In this document: in pieces, positions 29,598 through 42,956 of the stretch | Layout of the letters: every line of letters begins with the position of its first letter | Numbering within the stretch: the first letter of the stretch is position 1 | Assembly (NCBI RefSeq): GCF_009758015.1 | Contig: NZ_WSEL01000006.1 | Coordinates: 127,385 to 191,384 of the forward strand | Direction of reading: 5' to 3' | DNA length: 64,000 bases | DNA from: Ramlibacter pinisoli | Lineage (GTDB): Bacteria > Pseudomonadota > Gammaproteobacteria > Burkholderiales > Burkholderiaceae_C | Translations under genes and position numbers: made by a program | Notes under the pieces: generated by a model | Databases searched by the model: none | What the model saw: only the letters and a program-made list of their open reading frames with translations | What the model was told of the DNA's origin: nothing

Positions 29598-30506
29598 GTG
29601 CAGCGCCTCCTCGCGCTCGTCCTGGCCGCCCTGTGCTGGGCCGGCCTGGCCTGCGCCCAGGACGTCCAGCCGGTGCCGGCGCTCGCCGCCCGCGTCATCG
29701 ACCAGACCGGCACGCTCGACGCCATCGAGCACCAGGGCCTGGAGGACAAGCTGGCCGCCTTCGAGCGCAGCAAGGGCACCCAGATCGCCGTGCTGATGGT
29801 CGCGACCACCCAGCCCGAGGACATCGCCAGCTACGCCAACCGGGTCGCCAACGCATGGAAGATCGGTCGGCGCGAGGTCGGCGACGGCGTGCTGCTGGTG
29901 GTTGCCAAGGACGACCGCAAGGCGCGCATCGAGGTCGCCAAGACGCTGGAAGGGGCGGTGCCGGACCTGGCGGCGCGGCAGATCATCGACAGCGCGATCA
30001 CGCCCCGGTTCCGGCAGAACGACTTCGCCGGCGGCCTGCGCGCGGCGATCGACCAGCTCACCGCGCGCATCAGCGGCGAGGCACTGCCGGCGCCCGCGCC
30101 GCCGCCGTCGCGCCAGGGCAGCGCCGGCTTCGACTGGGTCGACAGTGCCATCTTCCTGTTCTTCGCCGTGCCGATAGGCGGTGCCGTGCTGCGCGGCCTG
30201 CTCGGCCGCCGGCTCGGCTCGCTGGCCACCGGCGGTGCGATCGGCACGCTCGCCCTGCTGTTCACGCAGAGCCTGCTGGTCGCTGCGGTGGCGGCCCTGG
30301 TGGCCCTGCTCTTCTCGCTGTTCTCCACCGCCGGCCTGGGCGGTGCCCGCCAGCGGAGCTGGGGCGGAGGGCCCTGGATCGGTGGCGGCGGGTTCGGCGG
30401 CGGCGGTGGTGGGGGCTGGAGCGGCGGCGGTGGCGGCGGTGGCGGAGGCTTCAGTTCCGGCGGCGGCGGCGACTTCGGTGGCGGCGGCGCCTCGGGGGAC
30501 TGGTGA
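29598..30506 (+). CDS. TPM-domain membrane protein with Gly-rich tail
   Basis: 302 residues, YgcG-like. A signal peptide (to about residue 21, CAQ) precedes the TPM domain (about 30-160) with RVIDQTGTLDA and the conserved VGDGVLLVVAKDDRKARIEV. One or two transmembrane segments (about 195-245) lead to a C-terminal tail of Gly/Ser runs ending GASGDW. GTG start 12 nt after lemA. The topology suggests a periplasmic TPM domain anchored in the inner membrane. A frequent companion of LemA. Confidence 0.9.
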   Translation: MQRLLALVLAALCWAGLACAQDVQPVPALAARVIDQTGTLDAIEHQGLEDKLAAFERSKGTQIAVLMVATTQPEDIASYANRVANAWKIGRREVGDGVLLVVAKDDRKARIEVAKTLEGAVPDLAARQIIDSAITPRFRQNDFAGGLRAAIDQLTARISGEALPAPAPPPSRQGSAGFDWVDSAIFLFFAVPIGGAVLRGLLGRRLGSLATGGAIGTLALLFTQSLLVAAVAALVALLFSLFSTAGLGGARQRSWGGGPWIGGGGFGGGGGGGWSGGGGGGGGGFSSGGGGDFGGGGASGDW

Positions 30507-31012
30507 TGCTGGCCCGCCTCGCCCGCCTGCTGCGCCACCGCTGGCACGACGACGACGCCCGCCGGGCACTGCCGCCCGAGCTGGTGGAACGGCTGACCCG
30601 CCGGGTGGGCGCGAGCGAGCAGCGCCACACCGGCGAGGTGCGCATCTGCATCGAGGCCGCGCTGCCCCTGAGCTATCTGTGGCGCGATGCCACGGCGCGC
30701 GAGCGGGCCGTGGTCCTGTTCGGCAAGCTGCGGGTGTGGGACACCGAGCAGAACAACGGCGTGCTGATCTACCTGCTGCTGGTCGAGCATGCGATCGAGA
30801 TCGTGGCCGACCGCGGCCTGGCGCAGCGGGTAGATCCCGGCGAGTGGCAGCGCATCGTGCAGCGCATGGGCAGCGCGTTCCGCGAGCAGCGCTTCGAGGA
30901 AGGCCTGACGCAGGCGCTGGCGGAGGTCTCGGCGCTGCTGGTGGAACATTTCCCGGCGGCCCCTGGCGCGGCCAACCCCAACGAGCTGCCGGACGAGCCG
31001 GTGCTCGGCTGA
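30506..31012 (+). CDS. TPM-domain protein (soluble)
   Basis: 168 residues without signal peptide, predicted cytoplasmic. The TPM core includes TGEVRICIEAALPLSYLWR, GVLIYLLLVEHAIEIVADRG and a helical C-terminus. ATG overlaps the preceding stop by one base (TGATG), so synthesis is coupled to the membrane TPM protein. The three-gene unit lemA-TPM-TPM is therefore likely one functional module in the envelope; function unknown. Confidence 0.88.
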   Translation: MLARLARLLRHRWHDDDARRALPPELVERLTRRVGASEQRHTGEVRICIEAALPLSYLWRDATARERAVVLFGKLRVWDTEQNNGVLIYLLLVEHAIEIVADRGLAQRVDPGEWQRIVQRMGSAFREQRFEEGLTQALAEVSALLVEHFPAAPGAANPNELPDEPVLG

Positions 31013-31088
31013 GCCAGCCGGATCAACCGCTTACCCACACCGGCGCCGGACGGGCTATCCTGCGGGTTCCAATCCACGGCGCATCAAC

Positions 31089-31253
31089 ATGGACTTCGGA
31101 GACGACCTCCTCGCCCTCGTGGCTGCCAGCCTGTCGTTGGCCGTCTGCCTGGCGGCCTGGGCCCGCCGCGGCGTGGCCCCGCGCCGGCAGCTGCGCAAGA
31201 TGATGGGCATGGGCGCCCTGCTCGGCGCCGCGGCGCTGCTGCTGGTCGACTGA
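31089..31253 (+). CDS. Small membrane protein, 54 residues
   Basis: An open frame of 54 codons from ATG 31089. The product would have two hydrophobic segments (LLALVAASLSLAVCLAAW and MGALLGAAALLLVD) joined by a basic loop (ARRGVAPRRQLRK), a hairpin inner-membrane topology by the positive-inside rule. It follows the TPM genes and precedes a stem-loop. TATCCT at about 31055 could be a weak -10. Codon use matches the neighbours; no homologue is recognised. Confidence 0.5.
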   Translation: MDFGDDLLALVAASLSLAVCLAAWARRGVAPRRQLRKMMGMGALLGAAALLLVD

Positions 31254-31284
31254 CGGCCACGCGGCCACCAGCCCCCAAACAGAA

Positions 31285-31305
31285 AAGGCGCCCCGCGGGC
31301 GCCTT
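31285..31305 (-). terminator. Intrinsic terminator after the solute-binding protein gene
   Basis: AAGGCGCCC (31285-31293) and GGGCGCCTT (31297-31305) pair perfectly with a 3-nt loop. Read on the minus strand the stem is followed by TTTTCTGTTT, a fair U-tract, 19 nt after the stop codon. On the plus strand the tail is poorer, so termination there is uncertain. Confidence 0.75.
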
Positions 31306-31323
31306 CGATCCGGACTGCCTGCG

Positions 31324-32427
31324 TCAGTCGCGCACTTCGCCGTTGGGCCGCAGCAGCGCCATGCCGACGTAGCTGCCGCCATGGTGGAAGTCGGGCTTGA
31401 AGTGCACGACATAGCCGCCGGCGTCGTAGCGGCCCAGGGCCGCCAGGCTCTTGTGCAGCGAGGCGCGCGACACCTCCTTGCCGGAGCGGCGCATGCCTTC
31501 GACCAGCACCTTGGCCGCGATGCACGATTCGAGCGAGGTGACCGACATCGCGTCCTTCATGCCGGCGGCGGTCCAGGCCTCGTTGCACTCGCGCACCACC
31601 GGCACCGCGTTGGCCCGCGGCGTCGGCACGGTGATGGAGACCGACACGCCGGTGGCGTCGGGGCCGAGCGCCTTGGCCAGCTGGCTGGCGCCGGCGAACG
31701 ACAGGCTGGTCACCATGGCGCCGCCCTTGCCGGCAGCCTTGATCTTCTTGATCAACTGGGCGGCGGGTGCGTACAGCGTGGTGACCACCAGCACGTTCGG
31801 CTCCGACGCGATGGTGTCCTTGACGTTCTGGTCGGTGATGTCGGCGTTGCGCTTGATGGACACCGACACCGGCGTGCGGTTGAACTTCTTGAGGACGTTG
31901 GCCACGGTCTCGAAGTTCTGCTTGCCGACCGCATCGTCGTAGTGCAGCACCGTGACCCGGGTGCTGCCCAGGCTGCCCCAGAAGTTGATGATCTTCTCGA
32001 TCTCGTCACCGTAGGTGGCACGCACGGTGTAGACGTACTCGTTCTGCTTGCGGATGGTGTCGGCGCCGGTGAACGGCGCGAAGAACGGCACCCGCTTGTC
32101 GCTGACCGTGGGCATGGCGGGGATGCTCAGGGTCGACGAGGCGTAGCCGAACAGGGCCACCGCGCCTTCGTCCTCGACCAACTTGTGCGTGTTCTCGCCG
32201 GCCAGCTTGGTGTCGTTCTTGTCGTCCAGCGTCACCAGCTTGAGTTTGCCGCCGCCGATGCCGCCGGCGTCGTTGACCTTCTTGAAGTAGGCCAGCGCCC
32301 CGTTGCGGATGTCGTTACCGAGTTCGGCATTGCCGCCGGTCAGCGGTGCCGATTGGCCGACCACGATGTCGGCGGCGAAGGCCGCGGGCGTGGCCGCCAG
32401 GAGGAATGTGCAGAACAGCTTGCGCAT
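31324..32427 (-). CDS. Branched-chain amino acid-type ABC transporter solute-binding protein
   Basis: 367 residues, periplasmic-binding protein type I (LivJ/LivK-like). Signal peptide with cleavage expected at AFA-AD. The mature N-terminus IVVGQSAPLTGGNAELG and the segment GGKLKLVTLDD are family hallmarks. The ATG at 32427 has GAGGAT upstream. No permease or ATPase genes adjoin, so it is an orphan that would have to work with a transporter encoded elsewhere or act in sensing. The ligand is not predictable. Confidence 0.92.
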   Translation of the reverse strand: MRKLFCTFLLAATPAAFAADIVVGQSAPLTGGNAELGNDIRNGALAYFKKVNDAGGIGGGKLKLVTLDDKNDTKLAGENTHKLVEDEGAVALFGYASSTLSIPAMPTVSDKRVPFFAPFTGADTIRKQNEYVYTVRATYGDEIEKIINFWGSLGSTRVTVLHYDDAVGKQNFETVANVLKKFNRTPVSVSIKRNADITDQNVKDTIASEPNVLVVTTLYAPAAQLIKKIKAAGKGGAMVTSLSFAGASQLAKALGPDATGVSVSITVPTPRANAVPVVRECNEAWTAAGMKDAMSVTSLESCIAAKVLVEGMRRSGKEVSRASLHKSLAALGRYDAGGYVVHFKPDFHHGGSYVGMALLRPNGEVRD

Positions 32428-32554
32428 GGGGATCCTCAACAATGCCGGACAGTCTATTGGCTTCAGGTTCCTGTTACCACTGGTTGCGACACGGGAACGA
32501 CTCCCCGGCGCAACACAGCGGCCGCAACCGAGGGAAAGCCCTGACGAAAAAGAA

Positions 32555-32579
32555 AAGCCCCGGTCGGAGACCGGGGCTT
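32555..32579 (-). terminator. Intrinsic terminator of the atp operon
   Basis: AAGCCCCGGTC (32555-32565) and GACCGGGGCTT (32569-32579) form an 11-bp perfect stem with a GGA loop. On the minus strand it is followed by TTTTCTTTTTCG. It lies 68 nt beyond the atpC stop. Confidence 0.85.
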
Positions 32580-32614
32580 GAGTGCGCTGGTTTTTCTTAG
32601 CGCTTGTTCGGTTG

Positions 32615-32638
32615 GCTGCGCGGGCGGGCCCGCGCAGC
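32615..32638 (-). other. GC-rich stem-loop just after atpC
   Basis: GCTGCGCGGGC and GCCCGCGCAGC pair over 11 bp with a 2-nt spacer, so a slightly opened loop is needed. No U-tract follows. It lies between the atpC stop and the stronger terminator, and could protect the 3' end or slow polymerase. Confidence 0.5.
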
Positions 32639-32646
32639 GGGATCCT

Positions 32647-33075
32647 TTACCGCTTCTGGCGGTACTTCTGCAGGGCGGCGATCTGGGCCGCCATGATGGC
32701 CAGTTCGGACTGCGCCTTGGCGATGTCGACCTCGCTGCGGGCGTTGCGCAGCGCCTCCTCGGCGGCGCGCTTGGCCTCGCCGGCCTTCTGCTCGTCGAGG
32801 TCCTTGCCGCGGATGGCGGTGTCGGACAGCACCGTGACGCGGTTCGGCTGCACCTCCAGGATGCCACCGGCCACGAACACGAACTCCTCGCCGCCGTCGG
32901 CCTTCTCGATGCGCACCGAGCCGGGCCGCACGCGCGTGATGAGCGGCGTGTGGCGCGGGTAGATGCCGAGCTCGCCGGCCTCGCCGGGCAGGGCGACGAA
33001 ACGCGCCTCGCCCGAGAAGATCGACTCCTCGGCGCTCACCACGTCGACGTGGATGGTGTGCGTGGGATCTGCCAT
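32647..33075 (-). CDS. atpC: F1Fo ATP synthase epsilon subunit
   Basis: 142 residues. N-terminal beta sandwich ([18 protein letters not shown] and [17 protein letters not shown]) and C-terminal helical hairpin rich in Arg/Glu/Ala. Part of the central stalk and an inhibitor of ATP hydrolysis. Starts 4 nt after the atpD stop and is the last gene of the operon. Confidence 0.96.
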   Translation of the reverse strand: MADPTHTIHVDVVSAEESIFSGEARFVALPGEAGELGIYPRHTPLITRVRPGSVRIEKADGGEEFVFVAGGILEVQPNRVTVLSDTAIRGKDLDEQKAGEAKRAAEEALRNARSEVDIAKAQSELAIMAAQIAALQKYRQKR

Positions 33076-33079
33076 GACG

Positions 33080-35403
<2,324 letters not shown>

Positions 35404-35429
35404 TGCCGATTTCCTTGGTTGCTGGCGTC

Positions 35430-36983
<1,554 letters not shown>

Positions 36984-37017
36984 GACTCGTTCCTTGTGTG
37001 CTTGGGGGCGAAACGGC

Positions 37018-37548
37018 TTACGCCGTCAGCGCGACTTTCATTTGTTCGAGACGGGCCTTGACCGAGGTGTCGAGCACCTCGTCGCCGACCACCACGCGGA
37101 TCCCACCGATCAGGGAGGCATCCTCCTGCACGGTGACGTTGAGCCTGCGGCCGAACCGCTTCTCCAGCGCCTGCGCCACCTCGCCCAGCTGCGCGGCCGG
37201 GATCGGGAAGGCGCTGTAGACCACCGCGTCGGAGGCGCCGCCCAGGGCGTTCTTCATCGCGCGGAACTGGGCCGCCGCCTCGGGGAGCGCGGCCAGGCGG
37301 CCGTTCTCGATCACCGTGCGCAGGAAGTTCTGCGCCACCGGCGGCAGCGGCTCGCGCACGATGCCGACGATCAGGTCGTAGACCTCGCGGTCGGTGACCC
37401 TGGGGTTGCCGGCGTACTGCAGCAGCCGCACGTTGCCGGCGACGGACGCCAGCGCGTCCAGCCACTGCGAGGCGCCGTTCAGGTCGCTGCGGGACGACTG
37501 GAACAGTGCCTCCGCGTACGGACGGGCGATGGTGGCGAGTTCGGCCAT
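37018..37548 (-). CDS. atpH: F1Fo ATP synthase delta subunit
   Basis: Peripheral-stalk subunit tying F1 to the b dimer, 176 residues. N-terminal helical bundle ([11 protein letters not shown]) and C-terminal segment ([20 protein letters not shown]) match the family. 12 nt after atpF. Confidence 0.97.
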   Translation of the reverse strand: MAELATIARPYAEALFQSSRSDLNGASQWLDALASVAGNVRLLQYAGNPRVTDREVYDLIVGIVREPLPPVAQNFLRTVIENGRLAALPEAAAQFRAMKNALGGASDAVVYSAFPIPAAQLGEVAQALEKRFGRRLNVTVQEDASLIGGIRVVVGDEVLDTSVKARLEQMKVALTA

Positions 37549-37560
37549 TCGCGATTCCTC

Positions 37561-38031
37561 TTACAGCTCGGTCTTCAGGCGGTTGAGCAGCTCGGCGTGG
37601 ACGCCGGCGTTGACTTCCTTGCGCAGGATCTGCTCGGCACCCTTGACCGCCAGTGCAGCGACCTGCTCGCGCAAGGCCTCGCGGGCATGCGCGGTCTGCT
37701 GGTCGGCCTCGGCGCGGGCGGCGGCGATGATCTTGTTCGCCTCCTCGGTCGCGCGGCCCTTGGACGCCTCGATGAGGCCCTGGGCGCGGCGCTCGGCGTC
37801 GGCCAGCAGCGCAGCGATCTGGTTGCGCGACTTGCCCAGCTCCTCGTCGACCTTCGCGTTGGCGGCGGCCAGCTCGGACTTGGCGCGGTCGGCGGCTGCC
37901 AGACCCTCGGCGATCTTGCTCGCGCGCTCGTCCAGCGCAGTGGCGATCGGCGGCCACACGTACTTCATCGTGAACGCCACCAGGAGCGCGAACACGATGA
38001 TCTGAATGATGAGGGTACCGGTAATGCTCAC
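37561..38031 (-). CDS. atpF: F1Fo ATP synthase b subunit
   Basis: 156 residues: one N-terminal transmembrane helix ([20 protein letters not shown]) followed by a long charged, Ala-rich coiled coil that forms the peripheral stalk. Lies 68 nt after atpE; that gap holds no obvious signal. Confidence 0.97.
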   Translation of the reverse strand: MSITGTLIIQIIVFALLVAFTMKYVWPPIATALDERASKIAEGLAAADRAKSELAAANAKVDEELGKSRNQIAALLADAERRAQGLIEASKGRATEEANKIIAAARAEADQQTAHAREALREQVAALAVKGAEQILRKEVNAGVHAELLNRLKTEL

Positions 38032-38099
38032 TGTTTCATCCTCGGTCCCGGGGCCAGGGCGCCGGGCAATGATGGTAGGTGACCGTCAAGCCTGCCGAC

Positions 38100-39301
<1,202 letters not shown>

Positions 39302-39317
39302 GTGTCTTCTCGTCTCT

Positions 39318-39803
39318 TCAGTTCGCTTGCGGGTTGCGCTTGCGCGGTGCGAACGCCAGCGCCACCCAGTACACCTTCATCGCGAGGATCAGCCCCACCA
39401 GCAGGGCTGGCCAGCTGAGCTCGCGCACCAGCCCTGGAGCGGCCACCAGCATGGCCACCGTCAAGGCGATCTTGACCATCTCCCACAGCAGGAACCCGAA
39501 GGCCGCCGTGCCCGCGTTGAGCGAGGCAAACCGGCCGGTGAGGCCTCGCGCAAAAATGGCCGCGGGAATCACCACGGCCAGCGCGCCATAACCGGCGGAC
39601 CACCCAACGTTGGCTTTGCCGGTGATGACCCAGGCCACGACAGCTGTGACCAGGCCCACCACCACCTGCCCCCCAACCACCCACCAGGGGGACACCGGCG
39701 GGTATTGCTCGCGCAGCTTGCGCGCCTGTTCGGCGCTCAGCGGCTTGACCGGGGGCTGCTCGTCCTCCGAGATTTCAGGAAGCGGAGCGATTGTTTTTGT
39801 CAT
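39318..39803 (-). CDS. atpI: ATP synthase subunit I (AtpI)
   Basis: 161 residues, first gene of the operon. After a soluble N-terminus (about 45 residues, acidic then basic) it has four hydrophobic segments, starting with WWVVGGQVVVGLVTAVVAWV. AtpI proteins help assemble the c-ring and are not part of the final enzyme. The ATG at 39803 is preferred: upstream in-frame sequence is the antisense of the MBL gene. Confidence 0.9.
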   Translation of the reverse strand: MTKTIAPLPEISEDEQPPVKPLSAEQARKLREQYPPVSPWWVVGGQVVVGLVTAVVAWVITGKANVGWSAGYGALAVVIPAAIFARGLTGRFASLNAGTAAFGFLLWEMVKIALTVAMLVAAPGLVRELSWPALLVGLILAMKVYWVALAFAPRKRNPQAN

Positions 39804-39840
39804 CCACCCGCCTTCGGCCCCGAATTTCACAAAGCCCCTG

Positions 39841-39846
39841 ATTATA
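39841..39846 (-). promoter_or_regulatory. Candidate -10 box of the atp operon promoter
   Basis: A perfect TATAAT on the minus strand (ATTATA on plus), 38 nt before the atpI start, in one of the few AT-rich spots of the region. No good -35 is seen at 16-18 bp; TTGGTC lies 20 bp upstream. Placement at the head of a highly expressed operon supports it. Confidence 0.5.
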
Positions 39847-39875
39847 AGTAGAAACCCACAGCCCGAGACCAATCT

Positions 39876-41090
39876 GTGCACCAAAGACCAACCGGTGTCG
39901 CAACCCAGCCGCATGCACGGCGGCCCCCGGCGCGGCCGGATGGCAGCAGGAACTCCCCGCTGCGTCGGGCCGGCCACCGATCCGGCCCCCGCACCCGCCG
40001 CCGGCTCGCCAGGCTCATCGCCGGCGCGCTCGCGTTGCTGGCCGGCTGCGCCGCGCGCCCCGACCCCGACCCCGCGCCCGATCCGGCCCGGCCGCACCAC
40101 ACGGCGCAAGGGTTCCGCAACACGACGGCGGTCGGCGCCATCGACACGCCGCTGTCGCGGCTGCTGCGCTGGCGCTGGGAAGCGCTGCGCGACGGACTGC
40201 CGCCGCCGCCCCGCGCGGCCACGCCGGTGGTCGCGCCCGACCTGGACGGCCTGCGTGCCAACGCCGGCGGACTGGAGCAGCCGGCGGTTACCTGGATCGG
40301 CCATGCCACCACGCTGGTGCAGGCCGACGGCCTGGACGTGCTGACCGATCCGGTGTTCAGCGACCGCGCCTCGCCGGTGCCGTTCGCGGGACCGCGGCGC
40401 GCCCAGCCACCCGGCGTCGCGCTGGCCGAGCTGCCGCCGGTGGACGTGGTGCTGATCTCGCACAACCACTACGACCACCTCGACCGCGCCAGCGTGGTCG
40501 CGCTCGACGGCCGCAGCAAGGGCCGCACGCTCTTCCTCGTCCCGCTGGGCCTGCGAGACTGGATGCAGGCGCAGGGCATCCGGCACGTCGTCGAACTCGA
40601 CTGGTGGGAGACGCACCGCGTCGGCGCCGTCACGTTCCAGCTGGTCCCCGTGCAGCACTGGTCGGCGCGCAGCCTGGGCGACCGCAACCGCACCCTGTGG
40701 GGCGGCTGGGTTGCGCGCGGCCCCGACCTGCACTGGTACTTCTCCGGCGACAGCGGCTACAGCAGCTACTTCGGCGAGACCCGGGCCCGCGGCGGCCCGG
40801 TCGACCTGGCGCTGCTGGCGATCGGCGCCTACGAGCCGCGCTGGTTCATGCAGGCCCAGCACATGGACCCGGCCGAGGCGGTGCAGGCACACCACGACCT
40901 GGGCGCCGGCCGCAGCATCGCCATCCACTGGGGCACCTTCGCCCTGACCGACGAGCCGCTCGACCAGCCGCCGCGCGACCTGGCACGCGCGCGGCACGCC
41001 GCCGGGCTGGCCGACGACGCCTTCGCCACCCTGCGCATCGGCGAGACGCGCCGGTTGCCGGCACGCGGCGCGCGACAATCCGCACCATGA
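39876..41090 (+). CDS. MBL-fold metallohydrolase lipoprotein (NAPE-PLD-like)
   Basis: About 404 residues. An Arg-rich leader and hydrophobic segment end in LLAGC, so the protein is probably a lipoprotein. The metallo-beta-lactamase domain has the metal motif SHNHYDHLD, VTWIGHAT and later His/Asp ligands (PVQHWSAR, FSGDSGY, IAIHWGTF). This set is typical of the UlaG/NAPE-PLD-like branch that cleaves phosphodiesters. GTG at 39876 is the only upstream start, so the N-terminus is uncertain. It overlaps the next gene by 4 nt. Confidence 0.88.
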   Translation: MHQRPTGVATQPHARRPPARPDGSRNSPLRRAGHRSGPRTRRRLARLIAGALALLAGCAARPDPDPAPDPARPHHTAQGFRNTTAVGAIDTPLSRLLRWRWEALRDGLPPPPRAATPVVAPDLDGLRANAGGLEQPAVTWIGHATTLVQADGLDVLTDPVFSDRASPVPFAGPRRAQPPGVALAELPPVDVVLISHNHYDHLDRASVVALDGRSKGRTLFLVPLGLRDWMQAQGIRHVVELDWWETHRVGAVTFQLVPVQHWSARSLGDRNRTLWGGWVARGPDLHWYFSGDSGYSSYFGETRARGGPVDLALLAIGAYEPRWFMQAQHMDPAEAVQAHHDLGAGRSIAIHWGTFALTDEPLDQPPRDLARARHAAGLADDAFATLRIGETRRLPARGARQSAP

Positions 41091-41983
41091 CCGACCCGAC
41101 CTCGACGCTCCCCGCCCTGCCCTGCTACCTCAACGGCGAATTCAGCACCGTGCGCGAGGCGCGCGTCAGCGTGCTGGATCGTGGCTTCATCTTCGGCGAC
41201 GGGATCTACGAGGTCGTGCCGGTCTATGCGGGCCGGCCGTTCCGCTTCGCCGAGCACATGGCCCGGATGGACCGCAGCCTGGCCGAGATGCGGATGCGCA
41301 ACCCCAGGACCGCGGCCCAGTGGCGCGAGTTGGTCGATCAGCTGATCGACCGCTATGCGCGCTACGCCGGCACGGCGGCGGCGCAGACCGACCAGCTGGT
41401 GTACATCCAGATCACCCGGGGCGTCGCCATGCGCGACCACGCCATGCCGCAGGACATCGAGCCGACCGTCTACGCCATGGCCAACCGCATGGGCAGCTAC
41501 GACGCCGAGACGCGCGCCCGCGGCTTCAGCTGCGTGTCGGCGGACGACTTCCGCTGGAAGAAGGCCCACATCAAGAGCACCAGCCTGGCCGGTGCCGTGC
41601 TGTCGCGCCAGATGAGCGCCGACGAGGGCGCCATCGAGACCATCATGTTCCGCGACGGCCTGCTGTCCGAGGCCTCGTCGTCCAACGTCTGGGTGGTCAA
41701 GGACGGCGCGGTGGCCGGGCCGCCGCGCGACAACCTGGTGCTGGAAGGCATCCGCTACGGCCTGGTGGAGCAGCTGTGCCGGCAGGCCGGCATCCCGTTC
41801 GAGCTGCGCCGCATCGGCCGCGACGAGGTGCTCACCGCCGACGAGCTGCTGCTGTCCTCGGCCACCAAGGAGGTGCTGCCCGTCACCACCCTGGACGGCC
41901 GGCCGGTTGGAAACGGCCGCCCGGGCCCCATCTACGACAAGCTCTACGCCGGCTACCAGCTGGCCAAACAGGCCCAAGCATGA
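41087..41983 (+). CDS. Class IV aminotransferase (D-amino acid aminotransferase type)
   Basis: PLP enzyme, 298 residues. Family features: LDRGFIFGDGIYEVV near the N-terminus, the Schiff-base Lys in KKAHIKSTSL, EASSSNVWVV and the phosphate-binding LSSATKEVLPVT. D-alanine/D-glutamate transamination is likely from its position beside ybeD and lip genes; branched-chain or ADC-lyase activity cannot be excluded. Overlaps its neighbours by 4 nt on both sides. Confidence 0.9.
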   Translation: MTDPTSTLPALPCYLNGEFSTVREARVSVLDRGFIFGDGIYEVVPVYAGRPFRFAEHMARMDRSLAEMRMRNPRTAAQWRELVDQLIDRYARYAGTAAAQTDQLVYIQITRGVAMRDHAMPQDIEPTVYAMANRMGSYDAETRARGFSCVSADDFRWKKAHIKSTSLAGAVLSRQMSADEGAIETIMFRDGLLSEASSSNVWVVKDGAVAGPPRDNLVLEGIRYGLVEQLCRQAGIPFELRRIGRDEVLTADELLLSSATKEVLPVTTLDGRPVGNGRPGPIYDKLYAGYQLAKQAQA

Positions 41984-42276
41984 CCACACCCGCTCCCACC
42001 GCCGCCGCCGATCTGCGCAAGGACTCGCTGATCGCGTACCCCTCGCACTTCCCGATCAAGGTGATGGGGGCGAACGTCGACGGCTTCGTGCACGCAGTCA
42101 CCCAGATCGCCCGCCAGTTCGACCCGTCGTTCGACGCCGCCAGCGTCGAACTGCGCGACAGCAAGGCCGGCAACTATCTCGGCGTGACCATCACCATCAC
42201 CGCCACCAGCCGCGAGCAGCTCGATGAGCTGTACCGCACGCTGTCGACCCATCCCATGGTCAAGGTCGTGCTCTGA
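41980..42276 (+). CDS. ybeD: YbeD-family (DUF493) protein
   Basis: 98 residues, ACT-like ferredoxin fold with the motif [11 protein letters not shown] and the C-terminal strand KVVL. Function unknown; the family is almost always next to lipB, suggesting a link to lipoate metabolism. ATGA overlap with the aminotransferase gene and 2 nt before lipB. Confidence 0.92.
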   Translation: MTTPAPTAAADLRKDSLIAYPSHFPIKVMGANVDGFVHAVTQIARQFDPSFDAASVELRDSKAGNYLGVTITITATSREQLDELYRTLSTHPMVKVVL

Positions 42277-42278
42277 GC

Positions 42279-42947
42279 ATGGAGGTCCGCGTGCTCGGGC
42301 GGGTGGAGTACCTGCCCACCTACCGGTCGATGCAGGACTTCACCGCCGGCCGCACGGCCGACACGCCCGACCAGCTGTGGCTGTGCGAGCACCCGCCGGT
42401 GTACACGCAGGGCCTGGCAGGCGACGCCAGCCACGTGCTGGCCCCCGGCTCCATTCCGGTGGTGGCCACCAACCGCGGCGGCCAGGTCACCTTCCACGGC
42501 CCCGGCCAGGTGGTCGCCTATCCCCTGCTCGACCTGCGCCGGCGCGGCTACTTCGTCAAGGAGTACGTCTACCGGCTGGAGGAAGCGGTGCTGCGCACGC
42601 TGGCCGAGTTCGGCGTCACCGGCCACCGGGTGGCGGGCGCGCCCGGCATCTACGTGCGGCTGGCCGATCCGTTCTCCCATGCGGCGCTGACCGGCCCCGC
42701 CCGGCCGGACCAGCCGTTCGACGGCCTGGGCAAGATCGCGGCCCTGGGCGTCAAGGTCAGCCGTCACTGCACCTACCACGGGCTGGCGCTGAACGTGGCG
42801 ATGGATCTCGAACCCTTCTCGCGCATCAACCCTTGTGGCTACGCGGGTCTGGCGACGGTCGACCTTTCTACAATCGGCGTCCCCACCACCTGGACCGTGG
42901 CGGCCGGCGTCCTGGGCCAGAAGCTCGCGGCGCTGCTGGCCGCCTGA
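42279..42947 (+). CDS. lipB: Octanoyltransferase LipB
   Basis: Moves octanoate from acyl carrier protein to lipoyl domains, 222 residues. Catalytic residues are visible: the Cys in INPCGY and the Lys in [25 protein letters not shown] is the conserved substrate loop. 2 nt after ybeD and 9 nt before lipA, which uses its product. Confidence 0.97.
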   Translation: MEVRVLGRVEYLPTYRSMQDFTAGRTADTPDQLWLCEHPPVYTQGLAGDASHVLAPGSIPVVATNRGGQVTFHGPGQVVAYPLLDLRRRGYFVKEYVYRLEEAVLRTLAEFGVTGHRVAGAPGIYVRLADPFSHAALTGPARPDQPFDGLGKIAALGVKVSRHCTYHGLALNVAMDLEPFSRINPCGYAGLATVDLSTIGVPTTWTVAAGVLGQKLAALLAA

Positions 42948-42956
42948 GAGGATTGC

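Noticed and set aside
28139..31012. 957-codon plus-strand frame covering three minus genes and lemA
   Set aside because: Its only real protein is the final TPM-domain part starting at 30506; the remainder is antisense or out of frame.
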